Part shown: piece by piece, positions 11,501-26,500 of the stretch
Numbering within the stretch: position 1 is the first letter of the stretch
Layout: each line of letters begins with the position of its first letter
Source of the DNA: Lingula anatina
Taxonomy: Eukaryota; Brachiopoda; Lingulata; Lingulida; Lingulidae
Length of the DNA: 45,442 bases
Direction: 5' to 3'
Assembly (NCBI RefSeq): GCF_001039355.2
Contig: NW_019775485.1
Location: forward strand, 220,796 to 266,237
Notes under the pieces: model-generated
What the model was told of the DNA's origin: nothing
The model's database searches: none
What the model saw: the letters and a program-made list of their open reading frames with translations, nothing else
Translations under genes and position numbers: made by a program

Positions 11501-14500
11501 TCTTGGGCCTCTTGCCACGTTTTCTCCATTAAGTAGAGTTTGTAACACGTCTTGCCATCAAAAGAATAGTAATCAGGCTTACATACGCTTGAGGTAGGTG
11601 CTGGCGGCGTGGTCCAAGGGGTCGAAATACTGGGATCTGGAAGACATATTTCTATTCTTGGTCGTGCAGTGACTCCAGTTTAATGTAATACTAATTACCA
11701 AGCAAAACAAAGTGGTCTCCTTTTCAAAGACGCATTTTTTCTTCTTTCCTTTCAAATGAAGTTATGCTTATAGAGATAATTAAGTTGTAAACTTCAGTGA
11801 AATGTGCACTTCTGGGTATGTGTCTGGCGTTCAGGTCTATACTGACATTTGTTTCAAAGGCAAGATGGAGGACGGCGATCGCACAAGAACATGAACAGTT
11901 CTAGACCTGTGTATTTGGACTTGTTTTTGCAATGGATATCAAATAGCTTTTTAATCAAATCCTTTTATATTACAGAATATACTTGGCAGTAACACCAAAT
12001 GCAATTTCCTTGAAACAATTATGGGCAATTGTGTTTGGGAAATCGAATTTTGAGTAGGTAATTACTTTTTTCATTTTTTTTTATTTTTGTGCACCCGCTA
12101 TGTATGATCAAATTACCTTTCCAGGTTTGGCAGATATATCCCAATACAGTGGAGCATTTAACGTCGGCCCACTTTCCTAGAGTGTTCATGGCTGAGCTCA
12201 CTTTCACGCAGTCCTCGCTGTTAAACTTGAAAATAGATAACACTAACTCGTAAAACTTGTAACAATTAAGCCTTAAAACAAAATATGAATTGTAACGCAC
12301 GATGCGTTTGTTGCAGTCCCTCAGATATCTTGACAACGAATGCATAGACTATATAAACAAAACAAAAAAATCGAACAAACGCTACAGCAAAAGAAATGCC
12401 TATACAAATGTCTCTAAAATTAACATGTGTACCGGACGATATCCATTTTGTTATTGAAGTGAAACACCCATTATAACCGAAACGGTAGTCCAATATGATA
12501 GGTGCAGGTGGGGGGTTACCTGGAAGTATCGGAGGTAGCACAGGGGGTATATATGACATAAATATCACCTGTAGAAAGTGCTGACATAGTGTTGATATAC
12601 CAGCTACCATTCCTGTCACATAGCCACGCCATTGCGTGTTAATACAGTGTTAATACAGTGTTAATATTAAAGATAAGCTTGACTTTTATCAGCTTTCATT
12701 ACTCGATCAACCAAAAGCATGCACTGAAGAAAGTCAACATACGCTCCAGGCTGCAGCCGGCTCGTTGTCATCCCAGTTGGTGTATTCCAACTGTTCGTTG
12801 GTTTGCCAAGTAAAGAAATGCATTCTGTAATAATCACTCAGTCCTATCCAGTAATCTGTCTCTTTCACCTGCAGTTTACTTGTTATAAAAGCTGCAATAA
12901 AAAGCAAATGTAAAAAGAGCAATTAACACATATTGGACTGAAACTTTTTTCTGTTGGCTAGAGTTGTTTTTTGACGCAAATAAAAAATACAAAGCATGTA
13001 AGATACGGCAAATGCGTATACAAATGTTTAAGAAAAATCGCCAAAAGAGTCCTGATATTGCCAAATTTGATGCATGGTCCAGTTTTGCATGAATTTGTCA
13101 TCATATTTGCCCCTCTTCTTACCTTGTTCCATGGGGTTGGTTATACTGGCCAATGAATATCGGTCACCCAAAGCTGCGCATGCTACTTTGGCATCCACCC
13201 AGTTCTTCCGGTCCGTAGCCACCTCACCAATAAACTTATAGCACCTGTTACCTGCCATGTGTGATATTTTAATTTATACTTTTTGAGTATCAAAAGCAAC
13301 GATGACAGCATATACGCCCTACGTCTTTTGAAAAAAAGAAGCAAGCAAATCATAAAATATTTTCAAGTCACAGAGATGCTTTTATAGTCTTTACAACAGT
13401 AGTGAAACGCAGGTTTCAGGATTCAAAATCACGATGGCAGTCTGAGGAAACAAATATAAAGACATTTTATTGGTTTTTTTGTCATTGACGTCAAAAAAGA
13501 AAAAAATAGAAATACAGACCTATGCCCTCGAAACCGAGTGGACAATACCCCTGCACTGAGGGCGTTGTTGTTAATGTTACTGGGGTGCTGCTGTCTTTGT
13601 GTTTCTTGCAGATAAAAGGCAGTGAGTTACCACAGTTTTCATCATTGAACATTCCTGAAAACATCACCAGAACAGATAACATATTACATAGACTTCGACA
13701 GCTATATAATTACTAGAGGATTTGAGGGGGTGAAAGGGGGCTGACGGGGAGGGGGGGGGGCAAGCGTAAAGTAGAAAAACGTTATTTACCCTGGTCAAAT
13801 TATTTCAAGAAGCTACGGGTAGTTTTATTACTTTCACCACTCCCCCTCGCATGCGTTTTGCAAAAGATAAACCGTTCTATCTACTCCTGGCCACATTCCA
13901 CGAAATAGCTTGTACTACTCAGAGCCAGGAACAAAATCAGTTAAAGCCATTCTTCTTAAGTTTTCTTTTATGGATTTCAAGTGAAACGCCACTTACCGGC
14001 CTGTGAGGTATCTTTTCCTGAATATATACTAACACATCTCTCATCCCCGTATTGAGAGTTGGGTTCGTTTTTAGCCCAATTCACATAATTCATCGGGGTT
14101 CCATCTGTCCACCTGGAACATTGGAGGTAAAGGTGTGTATGCTTCTGGTAAGAAATGACCAAATAAGGAAAAAAAATCAATAAAATCAATAGCTATAATT
14201 ATATAAATTAGCCATGAAACAACAATCAGTTACAAAGTAAATACTACTTTTACGCTACATATTTAAACCAGAGGTCCAAGCTCTTCTCACGAAACCAACA
14301 TTAAGGCAACAAAAACAGCCTATATTTATGAAATACATTCATTAAATTTTCAAAACACATTTGTTTGATCAAGACATAAGACAGGATCCCATACGCATAT
14401 CCCTGGAGATTAAAATCGCTGGCTCCAATCCATAACTTAAGGTGAGCACTTTTGCTGATCAAAGTGGTGATGAAGTTTGCCTCTTCTGGGGTGTGAATGC

Positions 14501-17500
14501 TCAGTAAATCACCAGCGTTCTCAAGACACCACTGGCGGGAATAGAACCAAGATTTGCTGAAGGAACTCTCTGTGTAATCGCCATAGAAGTAACAGTGGTC
14601 TCCAAAGGACCTCCACTTGTCTCCGCAATTAGCAGTGTCTTAATATAGCGATGAAATGAAAAAAAATGAATATTCATTAAACTATTATGACCACCTGAAA
14701 TAATGTTGAAAGGGTCGCCAGAAAATGTGCAATGCTAGGCGCAATTTGATGGATTTGAAGAAAGAAAAATGATACTTCCATTTCATGGCTATTTATATAT
14801 GCATCAAATAAAGTAATATTACTCACTATGATTGCGGATAATTATACGAAATCTGGTTTTGCATATTGCAAGAATATGCCTCTTATTTACTAAACATACC
14901 CTTCAGCTGTTGCCCTTTGAAAGAAATATGTGAAATTTTCTCTGCTGATAGCAGAATATATAAACGTGACATTCTACGCAGTGACGACAAAGTGCCCGAA
15001 TGCTATCGTCACATTTCTAAAGCATTGTGCAATATTTGCATCATTTTAATAATATTACAATGTCACATATTTATTGATTATGATGGCTTTGTCGTCGGTA
15101 CTGTACGAAGATTCAGGGAAGGGGTATTATGTTGGCTCTTTATTGTCTTCTTGATCATGATCACGGTCTTTGGTGTCTATAAAGAGTGCTACAACATAAC
15201 AGCAATACATGAGTGTGCCTTTATCGTGCTTACCAGTGCCTGTCGGTGTGGTTGTACTAGGCAGTGGGGTGGCGTCATATGGTACCTTGCATATCCATCC
15301 CCTGGCGGTGGCGCAGTCATCGTCGCGCCATTTCCCTGTGAGGGGGTGGAAACTGACGCACCTCTCGCGGCCGTTGTGGTTGTCTGGCTGTCCCACATCC
15401 CAGCTGGTGTAGTTGCTCTTAGTTCCGTCGGACCACGTGTGAGATACTGAAGACGATTTTTATTGACTGATATGTGATAACATTTTAAATCTACAGATGT
15501 TCAGATGCTATTTTACGCTTTCCAAAAGCAGCAAAAATTTTGTCAAAAAATCTTGGAGCGCATTACTTTGAGAACTTACCAAACATATATCGTAATCAAT
15601 TACAAAAAATGTAAATCATTATCAAACTTTAAACAGTTAATGTAACCATTTTTTAAATACAAAAAAAAAAACAAAAAAAAAAAAAAAAAAAACATACACA
15701 CACACACAAACAAAGAAATGCCAGACGTTGGAAGTTCAAGGTACATTATATAGAAAGTATCATTTAACATCGTCCACTTACCTGTGCTGTCTTCTTCTAA
15801 ATGGTATCCAATCCACACGTTTCTTTTATTCACCGAGTATCTACAAATATGTTTTTGTATGCATAGAAATTCTTGAGACTGCACCATGTATCATAAAAGC
15901 TATAATTGCGAATTTTTCCTCGCTAAATCGTACTTTATACATTTCACCTTCTGTTATTTGGTAGGGTAAAGGGGAAAATCAAATCACTTATGCCACATGG
16001 AGTCTGGTGGAAATATTCAAAATTGTTTGAATGTAAGATCAATGTTATATATTGGCCGTATAAACTTCAGAAAATTTAATTCAATGTAAATCAAAATATA
16101 TGGAAATGTGATTGCTTACTTATAGTAATATCCTATAGAACTCATAAACCAGTTCCTCTCCTCGTCGCTGTGAAAACTGGCCAGGTCACCTCCTTCAGCT
16201 CGGCAATAACTTCGTGCCTCTGTCCATGATTTCATGTACTGGCCAGACGTGAAGAAGCCCTGAAATACGTTCTCACACGTGGTACGTATTTTATTATTAT
16301 TATTTTTTTTTCATTTTGACTCTCTCAGAACACCGTACCAAAGGTCACCCCGTGGACCAGACAATAACGTTTAAATGAACCGTGCACATGAAGTAACTTC
16401 ATACGTACTATTCATGGGTCATTTACATTTATAGTGTCTTATATTTAAACAATGTTTTCACACTCACTGTAATCTGTATAACTGTATTAAAATGCATCTT
16501 TAGGAAGCACCCTGTATATCAATTCTAACGGCATAAAAGAGTATAATATGTCCTTTTTAACATATGACCAAGAGCTATCTTCTAACAAAACAAAATGACA
16601 GAAACACCACAGAACCAATTGTGACGATTAAGTAAAACAACCATTGCCTGCAATTGCAATTTTCAACGGGTATACTCTATCTGCATAAAACCATACAATA
16701 TTTTACTGCCACCTTCCCCGTATCCCCCGATTTTACCATCATTTTGGTCATTACCTGCAACTCACTTACAGTGTGCACTGACCGGATCTAGACAATACCA
16801 TACCTTATAACATGTAAAATCTCTAATGTACCACCCGTCCCTGCAAGCCGGAGCTGGGGTGGTCGTAGGAGGCACTGGAAATATTAGGGTGCAAGGTCAG
16901 CAAAAGGATCAAAGTCAGTAGCAGATTCAAGGTTAAAAAAGAATTGAAATGTTTTTTCGTGCTGTTTGCCGGTATCGCAGATGTAAATTTACATTTATTT
17001 TTGAATGCGTTTCTTTTTAGCTTTTTTTGCAGATACCGTCCTCCATAATAAATAATTTTGATCAACCGTTATAAATCACTATATCCTGGCAACTTTGTGT
17101 GAAATAATTTCCAAAACCTTCAACGCACAGTTTTACTCTATAAGTTTTCTAATATACCTGCATTCTTTGACAAAGATTGTAAACTGGTACTTTATATGCA
17201 TATTGAAATTATTTTCATTTATGAAAACAATAACATAAAAATACGGTATCACAAAAAACAATGGTTGGAAATCCCGGCTACCTTTTGGCATTTTGCATAT
17301 GTACCCAGCGGAATATGCGCAATAATATACTTTCCACTTTCCTGTCTCGGGACTCATTTGTACGCACTCTTTACGGGCCTCCGTAGACGGCTCTCCGTCA
17401 AGCCAGTTCGCGTAATTGAACGGTGTTTTGTCGTGCCAGACGAAAGATCCTGGAATTAAAAAAATGCAGAAAATCATCCTGTTAACTTGTTCATACACTT

Positions 17501-20500
17501 TGTGTATTGTCCCGTTTTTATGTTTATGCAATTAAAATAATTTTATGTTGGTAAAATAGAGCTAATATAATAGAGCTCATAGAATAAAAGGGAAAAGGAT
17601 ACATGTATCAGTGATCTTGCAACTGGCTGTCCAGAGACCAACAGACCAATCGGCTGACCATCTATCTGGTTCGAACGAATGAGCAAACGAATGAACTGAC
17701 GTTAGTTAATTTGCCGTCAGGCCAGCTTTTCGTTCAACCGTACGTTAAAAAACTCACAAGACAACCAAACTAAACAGCAAGACAGCGGGTCGGCCGATGG
17801 AACCGCCAATTATCGACCGACCCTCTTGTCCTCTGACCGTCGAATAAATGTTCTAGAGATACTGAACAGACTAACAAACGAGCAATCAACTGAGCCTCTA
17901 TCCGTCTGTCGTTTCCAGCAAAGAAGCCTGCAAGCAAACAATTTTAAGTCGAACTAAATGTATATGTTCAACCAACCAGCCGATCAAACGAAGAAAATTT
18001 GGCTCAGAGACAAACAAAGTAGATTGACCATACCATCAGGCTTTCTCCACAGCCCAAGCCATAAGTCACGGCTATTAGCTCGTTCTTGCGTGATCATTTT
18101 CATAAGGAAATCCATCTCAGCCTGGCTTTCAACTGAGGCCAGCGAGGCACCATGTTTGTAACAGTCGAAATTCGCTGTGGCCCATCCTCCGAACTTTTTC
18201 CCGTCAATCAAGTAGCAGTAGGCACCAAATCCAAACCAGTGCTTGTCGTCAAAACACGTTCCAGGGGGATTGACTACCGTTGAAGGGGCCGTGGCTGAAA
18301 TGACACGTGCACTGTGTGAAATGTATTTGTCAATATTTTACCATACATGGAATAAAGTAAGTATGATCTTTTTACAGAATATTACGGAGGGTAGCCGTCT
18401 TTTGTCATCTTGGCCTGATGGCAAGCGCAGATTTCAGAATAATTGTGATAACTGCCACGTTGGTGGTGAAATGGAATTTATTAAATTTGTATGTGTTGTT
18501 TGCAACGTTTTTATTGAATCTCATATGAAGATTTTTTTCCCTTTAATTCTCAGTATATAATGTCACTTTTCAGTGGTTAACTTTATTGTATCAGTTTCTA
18601 CGGACAGTCCTAGATGAATAAAACGATTCTTTAAGTATGTAAATCGGTAATCGTAAGAGAGCCGGCTATGACGCATTGTGTGAGGCGGCACACATGTAAT
18701 ATTGTGCTCAGTTTCACTGTATCATTACATTGTCCCCTTTACAGCTACTTACCCGTAGTTCTCTTGCACACCGCTTTTATTTCCGCACTACAGTCTGTAT
18801 CGTTCCAGCGACCATTTGGCATAAGGGCAACACACCTTTCCATGTCACCGCGCGTGGGCTCAGAACTTTCCCAGTTGATGTAATCTACAGGCCACCCGTC
18901 TAGCCAGTAATACATGGCCTAAAAGTAAAAGTTTCGAATTGCTGTAACATATTAATCGACAGTTCATCAGTTGCAATTGACTGGTACCTGTCCATAACTT
19001 CTTATTACTTACCAATTACAAGCAGGGAATCCAGCAAATACATAGGGTTAAATCGGGTCAAATCGTTTCCTAGGGACAAATCGTTTCCTATGGAAAGCCC
19101 TAGGGTTTCGAAATTCAAAGCATCTTGAAACATTTTTATAGCTTGGTTATTATACAACAGAACCCTTTCGAAAATATATTTACCCCCTTTCTAGTTAATC
19201 CTAACCAAATGGGCTCCGGCCGTTCTTTCTGTGTTAGCAACACAACAAAGGCTTGTTCGAACCCATCAGTGACCGATACCAAAGTGTCTTGTCTTCTCTC
19301 GCATGTGGCCTTGGCCTGTTCCCACGTCATATGTGACGTCACCTGGTAACAGGCGTCACCAAACGAGCTGTAGCCTAGCGGGCAGTGTGAAGGTGACAGA
19401 GAGGGCAGTGGCGTTGGGTAAACCGTATCTAGAATACAATGACGTAAAGTATGTCTTTGGGCATGTTTCCAAACATAACTCAAATTTGGAGTTAAGTTTT
19501 CGTCTGCTTTAATTTTAGTTATATAAGTGGCCGCCCAGTCAATAATAGAAATTACTGACTTTTATAGGTTTTAATTGTATCAATCATAATGACCAAGATC
19601 GAATATAGGTGAAGTTTATACCAATCCACGCCTGACAGACGTATCCCAGACGTAGGTTGCAATCCCGCACTCGCCACCCTCCCGCAGACAGACTAGCAGA
19701 CGACACACTGATACAGTCATCCTAGAACAGATATAAAGTGTACATGATTTAATTTATCGAAAAGTACTTAAATGATATAATTGGACCCGTTTTACAAACA
19801 ATGCGACGCTGGAATAAGACATTCACAGTGGTAAACAAGGAAATATCTTCCTAATATTTTATTTAAATGCCAAGCAGGAAAGTCGCATTTAGTCCAGTCT
19901 TACCCAGCCTCTGGGTTCCCCATTATCCCAGTACACAAACTCAACGTTAAAGTTATCGATCCACTTATATTTCTGATAGGAGTATTTTTTCAGGCCAATC
20001 CAGAAATCTACTGGGAACTTATCCTTCAAAAGCGTAGCTAGAAAGGCTGAAATGATGGAATGGAATCTGTGAGCACTGGCATACAGTCCTTATAAAAAAC
20101 TAATTGTAGTTTGCAAAGTGCATCATGAAAAGTATCACAAGAAGGCTTAAAATTTATGACTTACAAAATAACATTTAGAAAATTGCTACTTAAAGTGAAA
20201 TAATACCCGAATCATCATGAATGATGTGACATTGCATCAAGGGCTTTTTATATCTTATTCTTAATACTGATCGGAATTAACGAGCAGGATGGCATAGCAT
20301 ATTGTTAAGATGAACAGAATGTTGTCAAAGTGCTAACCCGCTTCCATGGCGTTTGTCACACTGGCCAAAGTGGCGTTGTTCGGGCATGCGGACAGCGCAT
20401 TTGACCAATTCTTTAGCGTATTCGAATCTTCTATGGTCCCCTGTAGAAAGTAGCACTTGTTCCCTGAAATACAGCACATGAATATCTAGAAGATGACAGT

Positions 20501-23500
20501 TATCTGTTTCAACTGTTTTCTGAATAAAATATATCATGGTGCTATCTCACACTAATTTAAAATTGTGTCGTTACCATTATTATCCGTTCCATGTCTAACT
20601 GAACGACTAGCTGACAAACCAAATACCTGCCCAACTGGCTTACGTAACTGAGCCAAACATAAAATCCCTTTTCATGCTTTTAAAGAGAAAAACTTACAAT
20701 AGTGAACCCTCCGCTCAGCAAACTTAGGAGTTGACTATCAATATAAGTGACATGCACTTAAAGATACACCTGTATAAGATACAACCCTCTACCAGGGCCA
20801 AAGACTGATTTTACTAGATATTCACAGATATATCACTTGTAAATTCATGGTACTTTTCTGTCTCGCGTTAGCGGTAGGTGCACATAGTTAATCTGCGGCC
20901 CTGGTAGATACTATTCAATGAGTTTCAATCATTACCAATAGGCCCCTCAAACCCTGGGGGACAGGTGCCCGTCCTGGGGGTTGTGGGGGTCGGGGTAGCT
21001 GTTGTGCTGCTGTCCTTGTGCCTCTTGCAGATGAATTTGTGTCTTAGTCCACAATTTTCATCTACCCAATGTCCTGAAAATGGGAAAATGCCCTCGTGGT
21101 ACATTCGTACGTCTATATATCTATGGCAAGGAGTGGGCGTTTACAGACTCTGGACTATGTCATAAAACAGCGAGCATACGGAACTTTCAGACATACAAAA
21201 CACCAAATGAAAGATAATCTGTCAGTCAATGAGGAACAAAACGGGTGCAGCTAGTTTAGATTACAAATAATTAAACTCACAATTAGCAATAACTGTGAGT
21301 GTACTTGTACCTGTGAGTGCATAGTATGATACACATTTTTCACCACCTTCAAAGTCATTAGGTTCACCCACATCCCAAGAAATAAAGTTTGTAGGGGTCC
21401 CGTCCGACCACCTGATTATTGAAGGGCAATAAATTAAGTTGGATACAAAACATGGACAATTAAAATATAAGTCATTATCACGCTCTATATAAATCATTAT
21501 CACGAAAGCGAAAAAGCCGTTAGAAGCAAGTTACTCAATTGTTACATGCCAAAATATTCAACAAAATGTCAAATGTTACGCCTTCATCCATTTTAAAGAT
21601 TTTGAAACATATAATATTAAGTGTAAGATCAATTATTAAGCGTCAAAATATGCTAAAATTAGTAACTAGACAAGAAAGTGCTATATTACATCGTGAAAGG
21701 GAAAGTGTCGCACAGATGTTTAACTGTGAAATTGGCAGTGAGAAGGCAGGACTGGGCTGCATATACATCTTACTTGTAGCTTTCCAAATCTAGCTCATTC
21801 AGTCCTATCCAGTAGAGTTTTTCGCTTGGGTACCACTTTGATGTCTAAAATGAGGATCATTAAGAGCAGTCTTTACCAAGTAAAAAAGTGTTTTTCCTAA
21901 AAATACTTCATTTTAAAAATATTCTGCTTGCAAGTCCTTTTCACTCCCTGTCATTTGGAGTGGTATAAACTACTAGGGAAGACTGAATTAACCAGTTACA
22001 GTAGACCTAATGCCTAGTACAAATTGAATGATATAAGTAACGTGGCATTCTGTAATCATATTCGCTTATTCCCATTAACAGGATAGAGGGAATTATTAAT
22101 AGGCTATTATAAACATTTTATATTATACATGTATTGTGGGTTTACCTCTCCCATTAAAAAGTTATTTTCGTCCAGATCGTGAACGCTGGCAAGGTTTCCT
22201 CCGTTCTGCATACAATATTTCCTGGCATCATGCCATGTTTTGTCCCAGACACCATAACCCGAGCTCAGGAAATAACAGTGGTCTTTGTGAGCTCGCCATT
22301 TTTCGTCTGAACCACACTGTGGTGCTTTGAAGGAAAGGTAAGCGTTATGCAGAAGTTTAGGAGCATGTTCAATTTCAACTGCCCCAAAGTAAACATACAG
22401 TCATTAAATAGCTAGCATCGTTATAGTAATATCAATTTTCAATCGAAGCTTGACCAGTAGCTTATTTTTTCACGTACATCACAGTTTCAATTAGTGAATA
22501 TGAAACTGAAGTCATACTATCATAATAGTACACATAGTACACTAGCACACATTTACCTGGCGTTGGTCTAATCGTTGATTTCGTGTTGTATATCGGATCT
22601 CCTGCAGAAGTTTAACAGATAACTTTAACTTTATAATTTAATATAACGTAAAACTAGTTCAGATCGAGGAATTGTAGATATGATTAAAAGCAATTAATTG
22701 GATCTTATATATCTTATATACATTTTTATGCAAATTATGAACGACGATGGACAAAGGTGTTCAAACATATGTACATGAAGGAGGCTTTCTAGTGTCGTTA
22801 CGCCATTTTGTTGCTAAACAATATCTTTTGACAAATCACACCTTTTCGAAACTGGCAAATAATACTTCTCCTTGCGTAGCAGTTCGAATCGTACCACCTG
22901 CCGCTTGACCTGTCAAGTTCTACGCAACTCTCTTGTCCATTGTGGTCATTGGGTTCTCCAGCAGCCCAATACACAAAGTCCACTGCTGTCCTGTCCACCC
23001 AGGTATAGCCACTGTCCTTGCTTGGTCTGGAGAGTCCAATCCAATACGGATCCCGCCTATCATTGTACACGAAGAAGGGGCAAGTAAATATGAGGTGTTT
23101 TTATTGTATTATATCAATATAATTGCTTGTAAATTAAACAGGTGTCATGACTTAAAGAAGCCGTTTTTTACACGGTTTTCATTTATGTCCCATTGCTTGG
23201 TTAATTGAAGCGAATTAGTTAGACAACTCTGGAACTCTTCCCGCTGCTGCTGAATCCCCTTCATATTTCGGAACTAGAAAACCTGACACAGTCAATCATA
23301 CACAAACGTGTGACCATTTGGCAAATGTCATGAGCAAAGAGGTAAATTAAACCTATATTTTAGTAATCGTTGAAAAAACACCCATAGCATTAACGACAAT
23401 CTACGCTTCGAAACTTAAACAGCGATACCTATCAAACAAAATGCATTTAATATTATTGACATAAGAAAGTATTGAATGACTAGTTGGACATGTTAGGCAA

Positions 23501-26500
23501 CAGCATTATGCTATTATGATAGCACGAGACTTAATACACCGGCTGTTATTTTTTTTTGGATAAAGTATAAAATATGCAGCAAAAGAAATAAACATTTCTA
23601 CGCTGTTTAATTGGATAATCTTATCTAAGCTAATGGAGTTAATGTCCAAGCAAACACACGCACAGAAAAACAAATAATTTCAAGAAGGGTGTGAGAAACA
23701 CAGCCACAATTTGGTCAATTAGAGGACGTAGGGCTTACCGACCGGCTTGGGTCCTGATTGCCCCTTTCAACTGTGCCTCACTGTGGAAGCTTGCCAGCTC
23801 TCCTCCCAGCATCTTGCAGTGGTCAATTGCCTCGAACCACGTGCGCTTTCTGAAACCATGAAGATACTCCATCTAGAATGAAAAAAGAGAATGGCATCCG
23901 AGACACTGTTCAACTTTCTGTCCTTCAAAACAGAATCTCTATCAGGTTTCTAGCTTAAGTCTCCATAGTGAGTAAAGATCTGCAAATGTTGTATTAACAA
24001 TGAAGTGCTAGTGTTGTGCACGCAACTACGTAAGTTAGGATGACACTTTACTATCAACCTTACAGAAATACAACCTTAAAGCGAAGGCGTCGTACAATGT
24101 TTCTCTATCGTCAGTCAATTTGATTCACGGCACAACCGCCAAAATTCAAACCAACATATTTAACTTAACTAAACAGATGATGATGATATTTGGCAATTGG
24201 CAAATACCTTGTAACAGAAATCACCATACTCCGAGAAGGAATATTGGTTTGGACACTTGGCTGGAGGCGGCGTAGTAGGCGCCGGCGTCGTGGTGGCATA
24301 GTCGCCCCTGCTATACTCGCAGATAAAAGGAATGGTCTCGGAGCATGCTCGGCCAGACCATTCCCCTGTGTTGCGAGGACTTTTGGTAATTGCCACGCAC
24401 CTGTCTATGTCATTGCCTGGTGAGAGGACATGGGTGACACGATGTCATTAACAACCCACGTAGTTTAATATGTAGGAGACGTACATTGAATGAACTTATT
24501 TGTAGTCTTTAAATACAGAGTAAAAACTACATATAAACTTGCATGTGCATGTATGAACGTATACATTAACGTACACTGTATGGCAAACATCATATATATA
24601 TACACGGACATGAGCTAAAATACCTGTATGCTTTTTGTCCCAATTTGTGAATAACACACGGGTATCCGAATCCCACACGTAGATCCCATCATTTACATTA
24701 CTTAGGCCTATCCAGTATTCGCTATTAGCAACCATACTGCTAAGCTTGGCAGATATGTAAGCCTGCTCCACCCTAGGAGAAAACGTTAATTATGACTTCT
24801 AATGCATCATTTTTCATTACCAACATTAAAAACCAATTGCCAAATGGTGACAAACAAGCATGAAAACAACTGATAAATAATCCAGTCTGGTAAGATAACA
24901 AGTCAATATTGGTCTTAACCGTAAACAATATTTAGAGGGATATTACATAATACGAGCTCTATTGTGCGTTCTCTGAACACTTTTAAATGTTAGCTCTTGG
25001 GCTGCATGGAAAGTAAAATCAAGGACGCACAATATTTGTATCATATTTGTATCATGGAAGCTAGAGATACTAGTAGACAAACCGCATCAAATATCAGTAC
25101 CACCGCCTACTCACTGGTCGTTGATCGTCAGGAGTGTTCCACCGGTGCTGTTGCAGGTGTGCCGGGCATCAGACCAACTCGCACCTTTCTCAGAGACGAT
25201 ATAGCAAGAGCCTCTGTTGGCTCCAGTAAGGTTCTGGCGGTGAAAGAAGTGAAAAATAGTGTACGCTTCAACATAACCCTCTTTACTCATGCGTAAGTGC
25301 TATACACTAGAGTGTGGCGGTGCCTTAACAATTCTAAAAACAATAGTTTGACTCTAAATCAGATCGTGAAGCCTGCTCCCACGCGGGCGCCGCATGGATC
25401 GGAACATGCTGGCAGTACACTGGTACACGCACATCGCGTGGCAAATGTAACCTAGCCTTAAATTTTGGATATTTGCTAAACTTTATCTGTGCGTGCAGAT
25501 TTCCAAAGCTCCAGATTTACAAAGTACACAATGCATATATGCGCCTGTAGCTGCTATAATACTGATTAGTTAAATGGCAAATTATGACTATCAATTCAAG
25601 ACATTTTTTAGTGTACGTCACTGCGTGTAAGCATATTGCTTGGTTGAATACGACGTCGTTAGGCAAAGGCTGAAAGGAATCAAGGCAAATCACTTCCACC
25701 TAGGCGGTCCGAACCAGTTCCCAAAATGCTGTTAGACCAAACCAGTTAAACATATCGGCGTTAATTCCGGACGAGGCTTCCACGCTTGCATACGTACTTA
25801 CAGCTGCTGACTTCTGTATTTTAATACAGAAAAAATAAAACATAAAAAAATTGAAATTAAAAACAAATTAAAAATTTACCTCATCATATTCTGATTTGTG
25901 TACTCCCAGGGCACCTGTCTTGTGTATACGGAGAAACAACTCAGAGCACCCCCTTTGCCAAACAGGAGGCACTTTGTCCATTGACGTAATTATAGTAGCC
26001 GGCTTCTTACAGATATAAGGCAGTAATTGAGCACAATCAGCATCTTGCCATTTCCCTGTCTAGAAACAAGAAAAGATCAGTGATACATATATTTTCGTAA
26101 GCACATGTACTATAATTAATTGTGTAGTCAAATAAAGGACGTTACAAAGTGCATTCACGGCAAAATATCGATCACCGTGATAAAGGTGACGTGTACTTCA
26201 TACTCAACAAATTTAAGAAATAAAATAAAATGTTAAAATAAGTAGGCCTAAATGAAAGAGCAATAAAATAAATAAATAAATAAACAGACAAAAAATAAAG
26301 GGAACCTGCTTATCCTATCAAATATTTGAGATAAATGCTCATACAGAATCAATAAGCACCGTGTGTTGAAGCCCTATGAGTCATTTGGTTTAAAGTCAAC
26401 AAAATGGTGCCGATGTGTTGATAGTCACTTACGTTAGTCCCTGTTGTATACAGACTGACGCACAGTTCCTTCCCTAGATGGTTGTTCGGTTCACGTGACT

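Noticed and set aside
14866-15450. 194-codon open frame on the plus strand
   Set aside because: It is antisense to the CTLD13 exon 15446-15234 and adjoining intron, has no recognisable domain, and the minus-strand exon is clearly the coding one.
25690-25800. Open stretch on the minus strand with a possible donor in the CTLD7 intron
   Set aside because: It ends in a stop codon, has no cysteine or CTLD motif and no phase-compatible acceptor.
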